From: Dethiosulfovibrio faecalis
GTDB taxonomy: Bacteria; Synergistota; Synergistia; Synergistales; Dethiosulfovibrionaceae
Assembly (NCBI RefSeq): GCF_021568795.1
Contig: NZ_JAKGUE010000016.1
Location: 1 to 61,223 of the forward strand
Direction of reading: 5' to 3'
DNA: 61,223 nt
Shown here in pieces: positions 51,701 to 61,223 of this stretch. The notes beneath the pieces were generated by a model that worked only from the letters and a program-made list of their open reading frames with translations, was not told the DNA's origin and made no database searches. Made by a program: the position numbers and the translations under genes. Positions within the stretch are counted from its first letter, which is position 1, and each line of letters opens with the position of its first letter.

Positions 51701-52416
51701 ACCCGGACTACTCCTCTCTGACCAGAGGCGGGACCATGCAGCTCATAGACGGTAGAACCGGGGAGCCCATGGAGTACAAGACCACCGTTGGGCACATGTA
51801 CATGCTGAAGCTTAATCACCTGGTGGACGATAAACTGCACGCTCGATCCATAGGACCTTACAGTCTCATAACCCAACAGCCTCTGGGCGGTAAGGCCCAG
51901 TTCGGCGGACAGCGCTTCGGAGAGATGGAGGTCTGGGCCCTTCAGGGGTACGGAGCCGCTCATGTCCTTCAGGAAATGTTGACGGTAAAATCCGACGATA
52001 TCCACGGTCGACTCAAGACCTACGAGAAAATCGTAAAAGGTCAGAATCTGACCAGGCCGGGGGTTCCCGAGAGCTTCAAGGTTCTTGTAAAAGAGCTCGA
52101 GGGGCTGGGCTTGGGGGTCGATATAGAGTACAACGACGGCACCATCGGTCCTCTTCTTCCCGACGAGGACGACGAACAGAGCAACTCCGCTCCCATTCCG
52201 CCCAAGGTGGAGGTCGTTCCGGCCGTTGCTCCGGAGGCGGCATCTGCTCCTACACCGAAGGAGATGGAGGAGATGATCTTCGGGAACGGAGAGCCCAGCG
52301 CCAAGGAAGATAATGCCTCCGACAAGGGGCAAAACGACGGCGATGAGGTGTCGACGGAGAACGCCTCGGATAGTTCCACAGTCGAGAACGATGATGCGAA
52401 AGGAGCTGACCGCTAA
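48703..52416 (+). CDS. rpoB: RNA polymerase beta subunit
   Basis: 1237 residues. Forms the catalytic centre with beta'. The rifampicin region (about residues 455-487, [20 protein letters not shown]) matches the wild-type sensitive sequence, and the downstream [32 protein letters not shown] and [19 protein letters not shown] blocks are intact. After the conserved end (about residue 1155) there is an 80-residue low-complexity tail rich in Asp, Glu, Ser, Ala and Pro. The large E. coli insertions are absent. GGGAGG precedes ATG 48703. It is not preceded by rplJ-rplL. Confidence 0.98.
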   Translation: MAEFVPVGKKRSRLTFGRVRDLVEIPDMVEVQRDSYRSFFQEDVDPDKRDSVGLQELLDEIFPIESYDGSFALEFVRYYLDRPATTQEESQQKDCTWHRPVRATIRLVNRKNLEIKEEEIFLGDFPMMTERGTFIINGTERVVVNQLARSAGIYFKVDYSAPVAETFTAKIIPDRGAWLEFAMGSGDALHVNIDNRKKLPGTLLLKAFGVSSNEEMLRLFGGEIEEVDISEELLIGRLLGETVLDESGNVVIRKEERIGKEELERLWDLGRTRVKVWDVNPVFAATLEKDFTNNSDEAMLEIFRRLRPNDPARIENAREYIDSLFFDSRRYTLGRVGRYKLNRRLKLDLPDREYLLTIDDLVRIVKGIIVLRDTEEQRDVVSFPDVTEEFPDDIDHLGNRRVRSVGELLQNQVRIGLLRMERRAKERMTTVADLTKAMARDLINVRPISAALREFFGSGQLSQYMDQNNPLSELTHRRRLSALGPGGLSRERAGFEARDVHYTHYGRICPIETPEGPNIGLVTSLSTYSKVNQYGFLVTPRRPVAEGVVSLNPEDVVYLAADEEDNAYVGRANTPYDESTGRLSEEYCYARYRGRIVEVPKEKIDYLDISPKQIVSASTALIPFLEHDDANRALMGSNMQRQAVPLLLPEAPRVGTGMEGRIAKDSGSCVVAPEDGVVTYVDADRIEIRSDLGVYRSMSLQKFKRSNQGTIIHQKPTVSKGDVVSKGEIMADGQSVDQGELALGRNVLIAFIPWEGYNYEDAILLSERLVKEDFFTSIHIEEYEMDARDTKLGPEEITRDIPNVGEDALKDLDEFGVVRVGAEVNAGDILVGKVTPKGESDQSPEEKLLRAIFGEKAREVRDTSLHVPHGARGKVVAVKKLNKDENSDSLSPGVNEVVKVYVAQLRKITVGDKMSGRHGNKGVVSRVLPVEDMPYLPDGTPVDVCLNPLGVPSRMNLGQVLETILATVAVANDWHVATPVFEGAQEDEIYDLLDKLSQENPDYSSLTRGGTMQLIDGRTGEPMEYKTTVGHMYMLKLNHLVDDKLHARSIGPYSLITQQPLGGKAQFGGQRFGEMEVWALQGYGAAHVLQEMLTVKSDDIHGRLKTYEKIVKGQNLTRPGVPESFKVLVKELEGLGLGVDIEYNDGTIGPLLPDEDDEQSNSAPIPPKVEVVPAVAPEAASAPTPKEMEEMIFGNGEPSAKEDNASDKGQNDGDEVSTENASDSSTVENDDAKGADR

Positions 52417-52418
52417 CG

Positions 52419-55400
52419 ATGACCCGTCGCGAGATCGTCGGAGTCAGGGTACGTCTTGCCAGTCCCGGAGAGATAAGGGGACTTTCCACCGGAGAGGTCA
52501 AGAAACCCGAGACCATCAACTACCGGACCTTGAGGCCCGAGAAAGACGGCCTTTTCTGCGAGCGTATCTTCGGACCCACTAAAAGTTTTGAATGCGCCTG
52601 CGGCAAGTACAAGAAAAGCGGTCCGAAATTCAAGGGCGTGATATGCGATCGATGCGGCGTGGAGGTCACAGATAACCGCGTTCGTCGAGAGAGAATGGGC
52701 CACATCGAGCTGGCCGCCCCTGTCGTCCATATATGGTATCTCCGGGGAATCCCCAGCAGACTCAGTCTGTTGCTGGGTACCGCCACGAAGATGCTGGAGA
52801 AGGTGGTCTACTTCGCTCCCATCAGAAAAAGGGAGCCGGCCTTCAAGGTAGTCATAGAGGGCAAGAGATCCGATCTCGCCAAGAGGGGAGACGTGGTCTC
52901 CGAAAGCGAGGTCAGACTTCATTGTCATTACGACCCGAAGTTCAAGGCAGAGGAGGCCTATAGGGTCGTATCGGTCGACGATGTCCCCATATCGGAGGGC
53001 GACATCGTATCGTCCTCTCAGATAAGTCGTTACAAGGCCGATTACGGCGACGAATCCTTTTCCGCCGAGCCTGCCTTTGTCGTGAAAGGCTGCGGCGAGG
53101 GAGTCGAGATCGAGCTCGAGTCGATCCTGTCCGGAGATGAATATCGGTCGTTAAAAGAAGAAGGGCTGGACGTAACGGTAGAGAGGGCCATGTCGGGCAA
53201 CCAGGAGGGGTTTGTCGTCACGTCGGTTGCCAAGCTCCCTTTCTCTAAGGGTGACGTTATATCCACCAGCGAGTTCAACCTCTTTCAGGAGCGCTATCCG
53301 GAACGCTTTACCGCTCAGCTCGAGACGGTGGTCGTGGAGGATCCCTGTTTCCTGGTGATAGACGGCAGCGAGTCCCCCTTCGACGACGGTGACGTGATAC
53401 TGGACAGAGAACAGCATCTCTGTAGCCACTACGACAAGAAATTTCGAGCCGGCATAGGTGCGGAAGGTGTCAGGGAGATGCTCGATACCCTGGACATGGA
53501 CCACCTGGCCCAGGAACTCAGGGAAGAGTTATCCGAGACTTCCGGCCAGAAACGTCGAAAGTTGGTCAAGAGACTCCAGGTCGTAGAGGATTTTCGCAAG
53601 GGTGATTGCAACCCTCAATCCATGGTGCTCGAGGTTCTGCCGGTCATACCTCCGGACCTTCGTCCCATGGTTCAGCTCGACGGAGGGCGTTTTGCCACCT
53701 CGGACCTTAACGACCTGTATCGCAGGGTCATAAACAGAAACAACCGACTGAGAAAGCTCCAGGAACTCAGGGCTCCGGAGATAATAGTCAGGAACGAAAA
53801 GAGGATGCTCCAGGAGTCGGTCGACGCGCTGATCGACAACGGTAGAATGGGCAAGGCGGTGCTGGGGGCCGGCAATCGTCCCCTCAAGAGTCTCTCCGAT
53901 TTGTTGAGAGGTAAGAAGGGGCGTTTCCGTCAGAATTTGCTCGGTAAGCGAGTGGACTACTCCGGTCGTTCTGTTATAACGATAGGGCCCAATTTAAAGA
54001 TATACCAGTGCGGCCTTCCCAAGCAGATGGCTCTGGAGCTGTTCAAGCCCTTCGTAATACAGAAACTGGTGGATCTAGGCATAGCTCCGAACGTCAAGAG
54101 CGGCAAAAGGATGATCGAAAGAGGCAAGGAGGAGATCTGGGCCATTCTGGAGGAGATCATAAAGGATCACCCCGTGATGCTGAACAGAGCTCCTACGCTT
54201 CACAGATTGGGCATCCAGGCCTTCGAGCCTGTCTTGATGGAGGGTAAGGCCATACGGCTTCACCCCTTGGTCTGTACAGCTTTCAACGCCGATTTCGACG
54301 GAGATCAGATGGCAGTACACGTACCTCTCTCCGTGGAAGCCCAGGCGGAGGCCAGGATGCTCATGCTCTCCGCCAACAACATACTCTCCCCCGCCAGCGG
54401 GAAGCCCATAGTGGCTCCCTCGCAGGACATAATATTGGGGATATATTACCTGACCAATCTCAGAGAGGGTATGACCGGAGAGGGCAAATACTTTGATAGC
54501 TTCGACGACGTTTTAACCGCTCTGGATCACGGGGTTGTGCATGTGAACGCCAGAATTCGCATGAGATGGAACCACGAATGGGGTAACTGGAAGGACAAGG
54601 TCGCTCAATGGGGAGTCTCCTTCCTGGACGAAAACGGAAAATGGTTCGAGACCTCGCCGGGAAGGGTCCTTTTCAACAGCTATCTCCCTAAAAAACTTCG
54701 ATTCCTCGACGGTCAGCTGGGCAAGAAGGATCTCAGCAGGTTGCTGGACCTCGGTTACAACCAGGTCTCCCGTCAGGAAATGGTCGAGATGTTGGACTCT
54801 ATAAAGGGGCTCGGCTATCACTGGGCTACCCTGAGTGGTATAAGCTTCTGCGTCACCGACGTCGTAATACCCAAGGAAAAAGAGGACGTGGTCTCCACTT
54901 CTCTGGTAGAGGACGACGAGATAAGAAACCAGTACGATATGGGGGTTCTTTCGGAGGACGAATACCTCCTTCAGAAGGAGACCCTGTGGTCCAAGGCGGC
55001 CGCCGATGTCGGAAACGCAATCCTGAACCACATGGGGCACGATAACCCGGTCAGGATGATGGTGGACTCCGGAGCCAGGGGAAGCCGAGGACAGCTGGCT
55101 CAGATGGCCGGAATCCGAGGCCTTATGGCCGACCCGACCGGTCGAATAATAGATTACCCCATCACCACCAACTTCCGTGAGGGAATGAACATGTTGGAGT
55201 ATTTTATCTCCACTCATGGAGCCAGAAAGGGGCTGGCCGATACCGCTCTTCGTACGGCCAAGTCTGGTTATCTGACCCGACGTCTCGTCGATGTATCTCA
55301 GGACGTCATAATAACCGAGGAAGACTGTGGAACGGACAAAGGTGTCAAGATAGAGCCTTTGGAGAGCGACGGCAAGACGGTCATCCCCATCAGCGAGAGG

Positions 55401-57401
55401 ATAGCCGGCAGGACGTCTCTTAACGATGTCAACGATCCCGAGACCGGAGATCTTATAGTCGGAGCCGGTGAGATCATAACTCCGGATCTGGCTTCCCGGA
55501 TAGATTCCTGCGGATTCAAGGAGATCTGGGTAAGAAGCCCCATGACCTGCACAACCAGACACGGTATATGTCAGAAGTGCTACGGTGTCGACCTGGCTAC
55601 CCGTTCCGTCGTCGACATAGGAGAGGCTGTAGGGGTCGTTGCCGCCCAGTCTATCGGTGAACCTGGAACCCAGCTCACCATGAGGACCTTCCATACCGGG
55701 GGAGTCAGGATTACCGGTGAGGACATCACCCAGGGGCTTCCGAGGATAGAGCAGCTTTTCGAGGCCCGTCGTCCCAAAAAAGTCTCCGTCCTTGCCGGTG
55801 TGGACGGCAAGGTGATCGAAATTCGGGAGATGGAGGGCAAGCGCAAGGTAATAATAACCTCCGAGGAGCCCGGGAACGAACAGAAGATCACCCACACCAT
55901 CCCTTCGTCGCAGAACCTTCTGGTCGAAGAGGGCGAGCCTGTCTACCGTTCGACGAAGCTGACAGAGGGCTATATCGATCCTCAGCAACTTCTCGAGGTG
56001 CTTGGACAGGAAGAGGTTCAGAAATACCTGGTGGACAGCATTCAGGAGGTCTACCGATCTCAAGGCGTCTCCATCAACAACAAACATATAGAGGTAATCC
56101 TCAGAAAGGTCGCTCCTGTTAACAGACTGAGGGTCGTCGATGAAGGGGACACAGCCTTCGTGGCTGGAGATCTGGTCTGGGCCGGTGACGTGGAGGCCGA
56201 GGAAAAGGTAATACTGGAGGAAAACGAGAACAACATACACGAGGCGGTCAAGATCTTCTCCGGTAAAATCTTCCAGGGAATTGCCGGAGCCGTCAAAACG
56301 GATCTGAGCAAGAAAAAAGATCAGCCCATGGACGAGGAGCTCATAAGGTCGATCCTGACTCCTGGAGCGCCGGTGACGGAGATAAACGTGACCGATGAGG
56401 TCGGACCTCTTAGGATCGTGGCGGGAGAGGCCTCTTTCAGAAAAGAGCTCAAGGGATTCGAGCTTATCGATCCCTTCGAATCCAGGGATGGAAAGGTCGT
56501 CGAATCGGGGCAGCCTCTTACACTTGGACAGTTGTCGGTGGTGACCTCTCAGGAACCCCGACCCTTGAGGGTCAGGGACGTGGAGGTAATAGAGAAGCTG
56601 GTTGACTCGGCCTATCTTGCGGAGGACGTCGTGGTGGACGGTCAAGCCGTCGCCCTCAAGGACCATATGGTCACGGAGGAAATAGCCGCATTGTTAAGGA
56701 TAAACGACGTGCCCTCCGTCAAGGTATGGAAGGGGATCGAGAGGATCAGTGTCTCCGATGCAATGCAGGAAAGACTCCTGGCCAGGATATGGGGTAAACC
56801 TCTGAGGCAGGCCATAGATTCCCAGGGCAATGCGTTATCCTCAAGGCCTCAGCTCGTCGACGGCAGCGTAGTTCGAGGGATAATAGACGGAGATCTTGCG
56901 GCCATCTCGATAGGTGAGGATATAATCACGAGGGAGAACATCCTCAAGGAGGTCATAGCTGAGACCTGTTATGGAAAGGTCCTGCTGGACAGGGTAGAGG
57001 TTGACGGAAGGATCGCAGCCGACTCAGGCCAGGAGATAAATAAAACCCTTCTGGATGAGTTGGTCGCAGCTGATCCGGAGGAACTGGTCATAAGGCCTAT
57101 TCACTGTAACAACGAGACCAGAAACATAGTCTCCAGAGTTACCTTCGTTCGCAAGCTCAGGCAAAACCCCGAGTGCCGGAAGTTCATTCACGGCATAACG
57201 AAAGCCGCTCTGGCCACGGACAGTTTCCTGAGTGCGGCGTCCTTCCAGCAGACTGCTCAGGTACTGGCTGGTGCAGCGGTCCGTTGTCAGGTCGATAACC
57301 TCGTAGGTTTGAAGGAGAACGTGATAATCGGTCACCTCATCCCGGCTGGAACGGGAGTGGAGGATTTCCGAAAGATCGCGGTCAACGAAAAAGAGTCCTA
57401 A
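52419..57401 (+). CDS. rpoC: RNA polymerase beta' subunit
   Basis: 1660 residues, much longer than the ~1200 of Firmicutes or 1407 of E. coli and close to the Thermotoga size. The N-terminal zinc site (C59, C61, C76, C79) is followed by an insertion at ~140-345 made of four repeats. Then come the clamp, the catalytic NADFDGDQM (from residue 623), the bridge and trigger-loop region ([20 protein letters not shown]), a second zinc site ([13 protein letters not shown]) and a jaw region with more SBHM-like material. The start is 3 bases after rpoB; AAAGGAG is 13 bases upstream. Confidence 0.98.
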   Translation: MTRREIVGVRVRLASPGEIRGLSTGEVKKPETINYRTLRPEKDGLFCERIFGPTKSFECACGKYKKSGPKFKGVICDRCGVEVTDNRVRRERMGHIELAAPVVHIWYLRGIPSRLSLLLGTATKMLEKVVYFAPIRKREPAFKVVIEGKRSDLAKRGDVVSESEVRLHCHYDPKFKAEEAYRVVSVDDVPISEGDIVSSSQISRYKADYGDESFSAEPAFVVKGCGEGVEIELESILSGDEYRSLKEEGLDVTVERAMSGNQEGFVVTSVAKLPFSKGDVISTSEFNLFQERYPERFTAQLETVVVEDPCFLVIDGSESPFDDGDVILDREQHLCSHYDKKFRAGIGAEGVREMLDTLDMDHLAQELREELSETSGQKRRKLVKRLQVVEDFRKGDCNPQSMVLEVLPVIPPDLRPMVQLDGGRFATSDLNDLYRRVINRNNRLRKLQELRAPEIIVRNEKRMLQESVDALIDNGRMGKAVLGAGNRPLKSLSDLLRGKKGRFRQNLLGKRVDYSGRSVITIGPNLKIYQCGLPKQMALELFKPFVIQKLVDLGIAPNVKSGKRMIERGKEEIWAILEEIIKDHPVMLNRAPTLHRLGIQAFEPVLMEGKAIRLHPLVCTAFNADFDGDQMAVHVPLSVEAQAEARMLMLSANNILSPASGKPIVAPSQDIILGIYYLTNLREGMTGEGKYFDSFDDVLTALDHGVVHVNARIRMRWNHEWGNWKDKVAQWGVSFLDENGKWFETSPGRVLFNSYLPKKLRFLDGQLGKKDLSRLLDLGYNQVSRQEMVEMLDSIKGLGYHWATLSGISFCVTDVVIPKEKEDVVSTSLVEDDEIRNQYDMGVLSEDEYLLQKETLWSKAAADVGNAILNHMGHDNPVRMMVDSGARGSRGQLAQMAGIRGLMADPTGRIIDYPITTNFREGMNMLEYFISTHGARKGLADTALRTAKSGYLTRRLVDVSQDVIITEEDCGTDKGVKIEPLESDGKTVIPISERIAGRTSLNDVNDPETGDLIVGAGEIITPDLASRIDSCGFKEIWVRSPMTCTTRHGICQKCYGVDLATRSVVDIGEAVGVVAAQSIGEPGTQLTMRTFHTGGVRITGEDITQGLPRIEQLFEARRPKKVSVLAGVDGKVIEIREMEGKRKVIITSEEPGNEQKITHTIPSSQNLLVEEGEPVYRSTKLTEGYIDPQQLLEVLGQEEVQKYLVDSIQEVYRSQGVSINNKHIEVILRKVAPVNRLRVVDEGDTAFVAGDLVWAGDVEAEEKVILEENENNIHEAVKIFSGKIFQGIAGAVKTDLSKKKDQPMDEELIRSILTPGAPVTEINVTDEVGPLRIVAGEASFRKELKGFELIDPFESRDGKVVESGQPLTLGQLSVVTSQEPRPLRVRDVEVIEKLVDSAYLAEDVVVDGQAVALKDHMVTEEIAALLRINDVPSVKVWKGIERISVSDAMQERLLARIWGKPLRQAIDSQGNALSSRPQLVDGSVVRGIIDGDLAAISIGEDIITRENILKEVIAETCYGKVLLDRVEVDGRIAADSGQEINKTLLDELVAADPEELVIRPIHCNNETRNIVSRVTFVRKLRQNPECRKFIHGITKAALATDSFLSAASFQQTAQVLAGAAVRCQVDNLVGLKENVIIGHLIPAGTGVEDFRKIAVNEKES
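52842..53450 (+). repeat. Four imperfect ~35-residue repeats in the RpoC insertion
   Basis: Residues 142-344 hold four copies of a pattern: aromatic, V-[VI], 8-12 residues, G-D-[VI]-[VI], about 11 residues, Y, 3-4 residues, F-x-A. The GD pairs are at 157, 194, 278 and 324; the F-x-A at 175, 214, 297 and 342. The location between the N-terminal zinc site and the conserved core matches the NCD1 insertion of Thermus and Thermotoga beta', built from sandwich-barrel hybrid motifs. The repeats have diverged and are not visible as DNA repeats. Confidence 0.7.
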
Positions 57402-57428
57402 AAACGAATAATCTTTCGAAATAAAGCT

Positions 57429-57466
57429 CGACCTGGTGTTATGTTTCTTGACATAGCATCAGGTCG
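57429..57466 (+). terminator. Strong hairpin after rpoC (terminator-like), carrying a -35 box
   Basis: CGACCTGGTGTTATG (57429-57443) pairs with CATAGCATCAGGTCG (57452-57466), 15 continuous pairs including two G-U, with an 8-base loop. The following TTGTTATCATT is only partly U-rich, so termination is probably incomplete. The loop and 3' arm contain TTGACA. Confidence 0.7.
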
Positions 57467-57476
57467 TTGTTATCAT
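57448..57476 (+). promoter_or_regulatory. Promoter of the L7Ae-rpsL-rpsG-fusA-tuf operon
   Basis: Perfect -35 TTGACA (57448-57453), a 17-base spacer and an extended -10 (TGT then TATCAT, 57471-57476). It is the best-scoring promoter in the window. The start site near 57483 gives a leader of about 25 nt. Confidence 0.8.
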
Positions 57477-57507
57477 TACCCGGTGCCTATGCTCAGGAGG
57501 TTTTATG

Positions 57508-57801
57508 ATGAACGTAGCGGAGTTGGCCGAGGGTAGACGATTAGTCGGTTTCAAACAGGTCCGTCGCGAGCTTTCGAGGGACAACGTCCGTAAAGTCTTC
57601 ATCGCTGCCGACGCCGACGTTTCGATGATTCAGGAGATTTCCCGTATGTGTTCCGAGCGAGGGGTTCCTATGGAGACGGTCGAGTCTATGGCATCTCTGG
57701 GTAGGGCTTGCGTCATAGATAGGGGCGCAGCTACTGCGGCTTTGCAGCGGACGACCGCTGTTAAGAAAGCATATAAGAATATCTGGAAGGAGGTAACGTA
57801 G
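57508..57801 (+). CDS. rplGB: L7Ae/L30e-like ribosomal protein
   Basis: 97 residues of the L7Ae/L30e/S12e/Gadd45 fold ([28 protein letters not shown]), homologous to B. subtilis YbxF, a k-turn RNA-binding protein found at this place between rpoC and rpsL. Its exact role on the ribosome is unsettled. ATG 57508 fits the GGAGG (57496-57500) better than ATG 57505. Its TAG stop shares one base with the rpsL GTG start. Confidence 0.88.
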   Translation: MNVAELAEGRRLVGFKQVRRELSRDNVRKVFIAADADVSMIQEISRMCSERGVPMETVESMASLGRACVIDRGAATAALQRTTAVKKAYKNIWKEVT

Positions 57802-58175
57802 TGCCAACAATCAACCAGCTAGTCCGGAAAGGTCGGAGTGATAAGGTCAAGAAATCCGACTCCCCGGCGTTGCAGAATTGTCCGGCGCGAAGAGGGGTCT
57901 GTACGCGAGTCTATACGATCACTCCAAAGAAGCCTAACTCGGCTTTGAGAAAAGTCGCCCGTGTGCGTCTGACCAACGGTATCGAGGTGACCTCGTACAT
58001 ACCGGGAGTCGGCCATAATCTGCAGGAGCACTCTGTCGTCCTGGTCAGGGGTGGTCGAGTCAAGGACCTTCCCGGTGTGCGCTATCACATCGTACGCGGT
58101 ACCCTTGATTGCGGCGGTGTCGAGGGTCGTCGTCGGAGCCGTTCCAAATACGGTGCCCGTCGTCCCAAGTCCTAA
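57801..58175 (+). CDS. rpsL: 30S ribosomal protein S12
   Basis: 124 residues, in the decoding centre. It starts [12 protein letters not shown] and contains [11 protein letters not shown] and [13 protein letters not shown] with the wild-type lysines at the streptomycin-resistance positions, so no resistance substitution is seen. The GTG start overlaps the upstream TAG by one base; GGAGG lies in the end of the L7Ae-like gene. Confidence 0.98.
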   Translation: MPTINQLVRKGRSDKVKKSDSPALQNCPARRGVCTRVYTITPKKPNSALRKVARVRLTNGIEVTSYIPGVGHNLQEHSVVLVRGGRVKDLPGVRYHIVRGTLDCGGVEGRRRSRSKYGARRPKS

Positions 58176-58185
58176 AAGGGTATAA

Positions 58186-58668
<483 letters not shown>

Positions 58669-58718
58669 CACTTGACGATATGTTCGTCAGTCGACGTTAC
58701 GTGTCCTAGGTGATAATT

Positions 58719-60785
58719 ATGGCTGGAATGGATCTACATAAGATAAGAAATATAGGAATAGCTGCGCATATAGACGCAGGCAAGACGACCACCACCGAGC
58801 GTATCCTGTTCTACACCGGGCGGAACTACAAGATCGGTGAGGTTCACGAGGGCGCGGCCACCATGGACTGGATGGAGCAGGAACGTGAGAGAGGCATAAC
58901 CATCACTTCCGCTGCTACCACATGTCAGTGGAAGGGCCATAATATCAATATAATTGATACACCCGGGCACGTGGACTTTACCGTCGAGGTCGAACGTTCC
59001 ATGAGGGTTCTTGACGGAGCCGTATCGGTATTCTGTGCCGTAGGCGGAGTCGAGCCTCAGTCCGAGACCGTGTGGCGTCAGGCCGATAAGTACCATGTCC
59101 CTCGTATAGCTTTCGTCAACAAGATGGATCGGGTCGGAGCCAACTTTCTTACCGTGGTCGATCAGCTCAAGGAAAGGCTGGGGGCTACCGCGGTTCCTCT
59201 TCAGCTTCCGATAGGTTCCGAGGAGGAGTTTCAGGGGGTCGTCGATCTCATAGAGATGAAGGCGATTCTCTTTTCCGACGTGATGGGTGCCGAGCCCACT
59301 ATGGAGGAGATCCCTGCGGACATGATGGAAGAGGCAAAGCTCTACAGGGAGTCTATGATAGAGACCCTGTCCGACTTTGACGAGGAGATAATGGCCCTCT
59401 TCCTCGAGGGAGAGGAAGTCTCCAACGACATGATCAGGTCGGCCATCAGGAAGAGCACCATCTCTCTCGATATCGTCCCGGCGATGTGTGGGACGGCCTT
59501 CAAGAACAAAGGGGTTCAGCCCCTTCTGGATGCCGTAGTGGCGTATCTTCCAAGCCCCATGGACCTTCCCGCTATAGTGGGAGTGGATCCCGACGACGGA
59601 TCGGAGCTGGAGAGGCACGCCAACGAGGACGAGCCAGTATCCGCCCTGGCCTTCAAGATAGCGGTGGACCCCTTCGTGGGTAAGCTGACCTTCTGTAGGA
59701 TTTACTCGGGGGTTCTTAAGTCGGGGATGTCCCTCTACAACCCGAGCAGTCGCAAGAAGGAGCGTATCGGCAGAATACTGCAGATGCACGCCAACAAGAG
59801 AACCGACATAGACGAGGCCGGCGCCGGCATGATAGTCGCCCTTCCGAGTCTCAAGAACACCAGGACCGGCGATACCCTCTGCGATGAGAAGAAGCCGATC
59901 GTTCTCGAAACCCTCGAATTCCCCGAGCCGGTTATATCTCTGGCGGTCGAGCCCATAACCCAGAGCGACAAAGACAAGCTCTCCAAGGGGCTTATCGCTC
60001 TGGCCGAAGAGGATCCCACCTTCGTGGTCCGCAACGACGAGGAGACCGGTCAGACCGTTATTTCCGGAATGGGAGAGCTTCACCTCGACATCATCGTCGA
60101 CCGTCTCAAGAGAGAGTTCAAGGTCGGGGTCAACGTCGGCCGTCCTCAGGTCGCCTACAGAGAGGCCATCACCAAGGCGGTCTCCCAGGTTCAGGGTAAG
60201 TTCGTTCGTCAGAGCGGAGGTCGCGGTCAGTACGGAGACGTGGTCATCGACATGGAGCCTCTCGAGGAAGGCAAAGGGTTCATCTTCGAGGACAAGATCG
60301 TCGGTGGGGTTATCCCGAGGGAATACATACCTGCTGTACAGAAGGGTATGGAGGAATCCATCACCAACGGTATACTCGGAGGCTTCCCCGTAATAGGTGT
60401 GAAGGTCTCGCTGGTTTACGGAAGCTATCACGATGTCGACAGCTCCGAGATGGCGTTCAAGATCGCTGCGTCCATGGCGTTCAAGGAAGCCATGAGAAAA
60501 GCCGGGCCTACCCTTATGGAGCCGGTGATGTTCGTGGAGGTAGTGACTCCCGAGGAATACGTCGGAGACGTCATGGGAGACCTTTCCTCTCGTCGCGGAA
60601 GAGTCGAGGGCATGGAGATTCGTGGCAACGCCAGGGCGATAAAGGCATACGTTCCCTTGGGAGAGATGTTTGGATACGCCACCGACGTAAGGAGCAAGAC
60701 CTCCGGTCGAGCCACCTACACCATGCAGTTTGATCACTATGAGGCCGTCCCGGCAAGCGTTGCCGAGGAGATCCTCAAGAAATAG
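58719..60785 (+). CDS. fusA: Elongation factor G
   Basis: 688 residues, full length. The GTPase that drives ribosomal translocation. G1 [15 protein letters not shown], switch [11 protein letters not shown]4 NKMDR, the domain IV loop region and the C-terminal [22 protein letters not shown] are present. ATG 58719 (TAGG 8 bases upstream) is chosen over GTG 58710. The Shine-Dalgarno is weak for such an abundant protein, so coupling to rpsG or a strong transcript must compensate. Confidence 0.97.
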   Translation: MAGMDLHKIRNIGIAAHIDAGKTTTTERILFYTGRNYKIGEVHEGAATMDWMEQERERGITITSAATTCQWKGHNINIIDTPGHVDFTVEVERSMRVLDGAVSVFCAVGGVEPQSETVWRQADKYHVPRIAFVNKMDRVGANFLTVVDQLKERLGATAVPLQLPIGSEEEFQGVVDLIEMKAILFSDVMGAEPTMEEIPADMMEEAKLYRESMIETLSDFDEEIMALFLEGEEVSNDMIRSAIRKSTISLDIVPAMCGTAFKNKGVQPLLDAVVAYLPSPMDLPAIVGVDPDDGSELERHANEDEPVSALAFKIAVDPFVGKLTFCRIYSGVLKSGMSLYNPSSRKKERIGRILQMHANKRTDIDEAGAGMIVALPSLKNTRTGDTLCDEKKPIVLETLEFPEPVISLAVEPITQSDKDKLSKGLIALAEEDPTFVVRNDEETGQTVISGMGELHLDIIVDRLKREFKVGVNVGRPQVAYREAITKAVSQVQGKFVRQSGGRGQYGDVVIDMEPLEEGKGFIFEDKIVGGVIPREYIPAVQKGMEESITNGILGGFPVIGVKVSLVYGSYHDVDSSEMAFKIAASMAFKEAMRKAGPTLMEPVMFVEVVTPEEYVGDVMGDLSSRRGRVEGMEIRGNARAIKAYVPLGEMFGYATDVRSKTSGRATYTMQFDHYEAVPASVAEEILKK

Positions 60786-60809
60786 GACTTCTGATTAGGA
60801 GGGAGTACC

Positions 60810-61223
<414 letters not shown>

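Noticed and set aside
54513-56666. 717-codon open frame on the minus strand inside rpoC
   Set aside because: It lies wholly opposite a fully conserved beta' sequence, has no ribosome site or recognisable domain, and reflects the codon pattern of the plus-strand gene.
58672-58702. TTGACG upstream of fusA as a separate promoter
   Set aside because: No acceptable -10 occurs 16-18 bases downstream. A small 6-bp hairpin (58673-58689) is present but without a T-run, so fusA is probably cotranscribed with rpsG.
58734-60737. 667-codon open frame antisense to fusA
   Set aside because: It is fully antisense to conserved EF-G. The translation is low-complexity His/Leu/Gly-rich with no motifs.

Overview
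The window reads as chromosomal DNA of an anaerobic diderm bacterium, most likely a member of the Synergistota (Dethiosulfovibrio-like). The call rests on moderate GC with heavy AGG/AGA arginine and ATA isoleucine use, LPS-export genes (lptA, lptB) next to an otherwise Clostridia-like gene order, a K+-dependent membrane pyrophosphatase, Rex, and a very long beta' subunit. The phylum is an inference from gene content; no 16S rRNA gene is present to confirm it. Almost every base belongs to core housekeeping genes, nearly all on the plus strand. I found no CRISPR array, prophage, defence island or biosynthetic cluster.

Layout. 1-340: the right end of an IS3-type insertion sequence, then a minus-strand tRNA-Gln/tRNA-Glu operon with its own promoter and terminator. 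340-1900: a long structured leader and class II fructose-bisphosphate aldolase. 1986-7685: a hypothetical gene with lptA and lptB, a minus-strand hydrogenase maturation protease, murJ, two small unknown genes and tsaD. 7765-9914: CIRCE-controlled groES-groEL. 10015-13713: guaA and hppA, each with its own promoter. 13745-18957: dnaG-rpoD (macromolecular synthesis), rqcP, eno and rex. 19030-21846: yajC-secD-secF. 21905-27576: recJ, relA/spoT homologue, dtd, an MBL hydrolase and radC. 27606-38588: mreBCD, mrdA, minCDE, rodA, a radical-SAM/DUF2344 pair and rng, an order familiar from Clostridia. 38563-48384: smc, trmN6, rsmI, metG, tatD, tgt and sua5. 48464-57401: tRNA-Leu, rpoB, rpoC. 57508-61223: an L7Ae-like gene, rpsL, rpsG, fusA and the start of tuf.

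Functionally the segment joins envelope building (lptAB, murJ, mreBCD, mrdA, rodA), division-site placement (minCDE), protein export, transcription and translation machinery, stringent response, and tRNA or rRNA modification (tsaD, sua5, trmN6, rsmI, tgt). Genes are tightly packed, with many 4-base or longer stop/start overlaps and frequent GTG or TTG starts behind strong Shine-Dalgarno sequences.

The most interesting signals are regulatory or structural. Two near-identical composite elements flank rpoBC: in each, a strong hairpin carries a consensus TTGACA at its loop/3'-arm junction, followed at 17 bases by an extended -10. The fba leader can form a 10-bp closing stem with competing inner pairings. 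RpoC has an N-terminal insertion made of four imperfect repeats, and RpoB ends in a long acidic tail.
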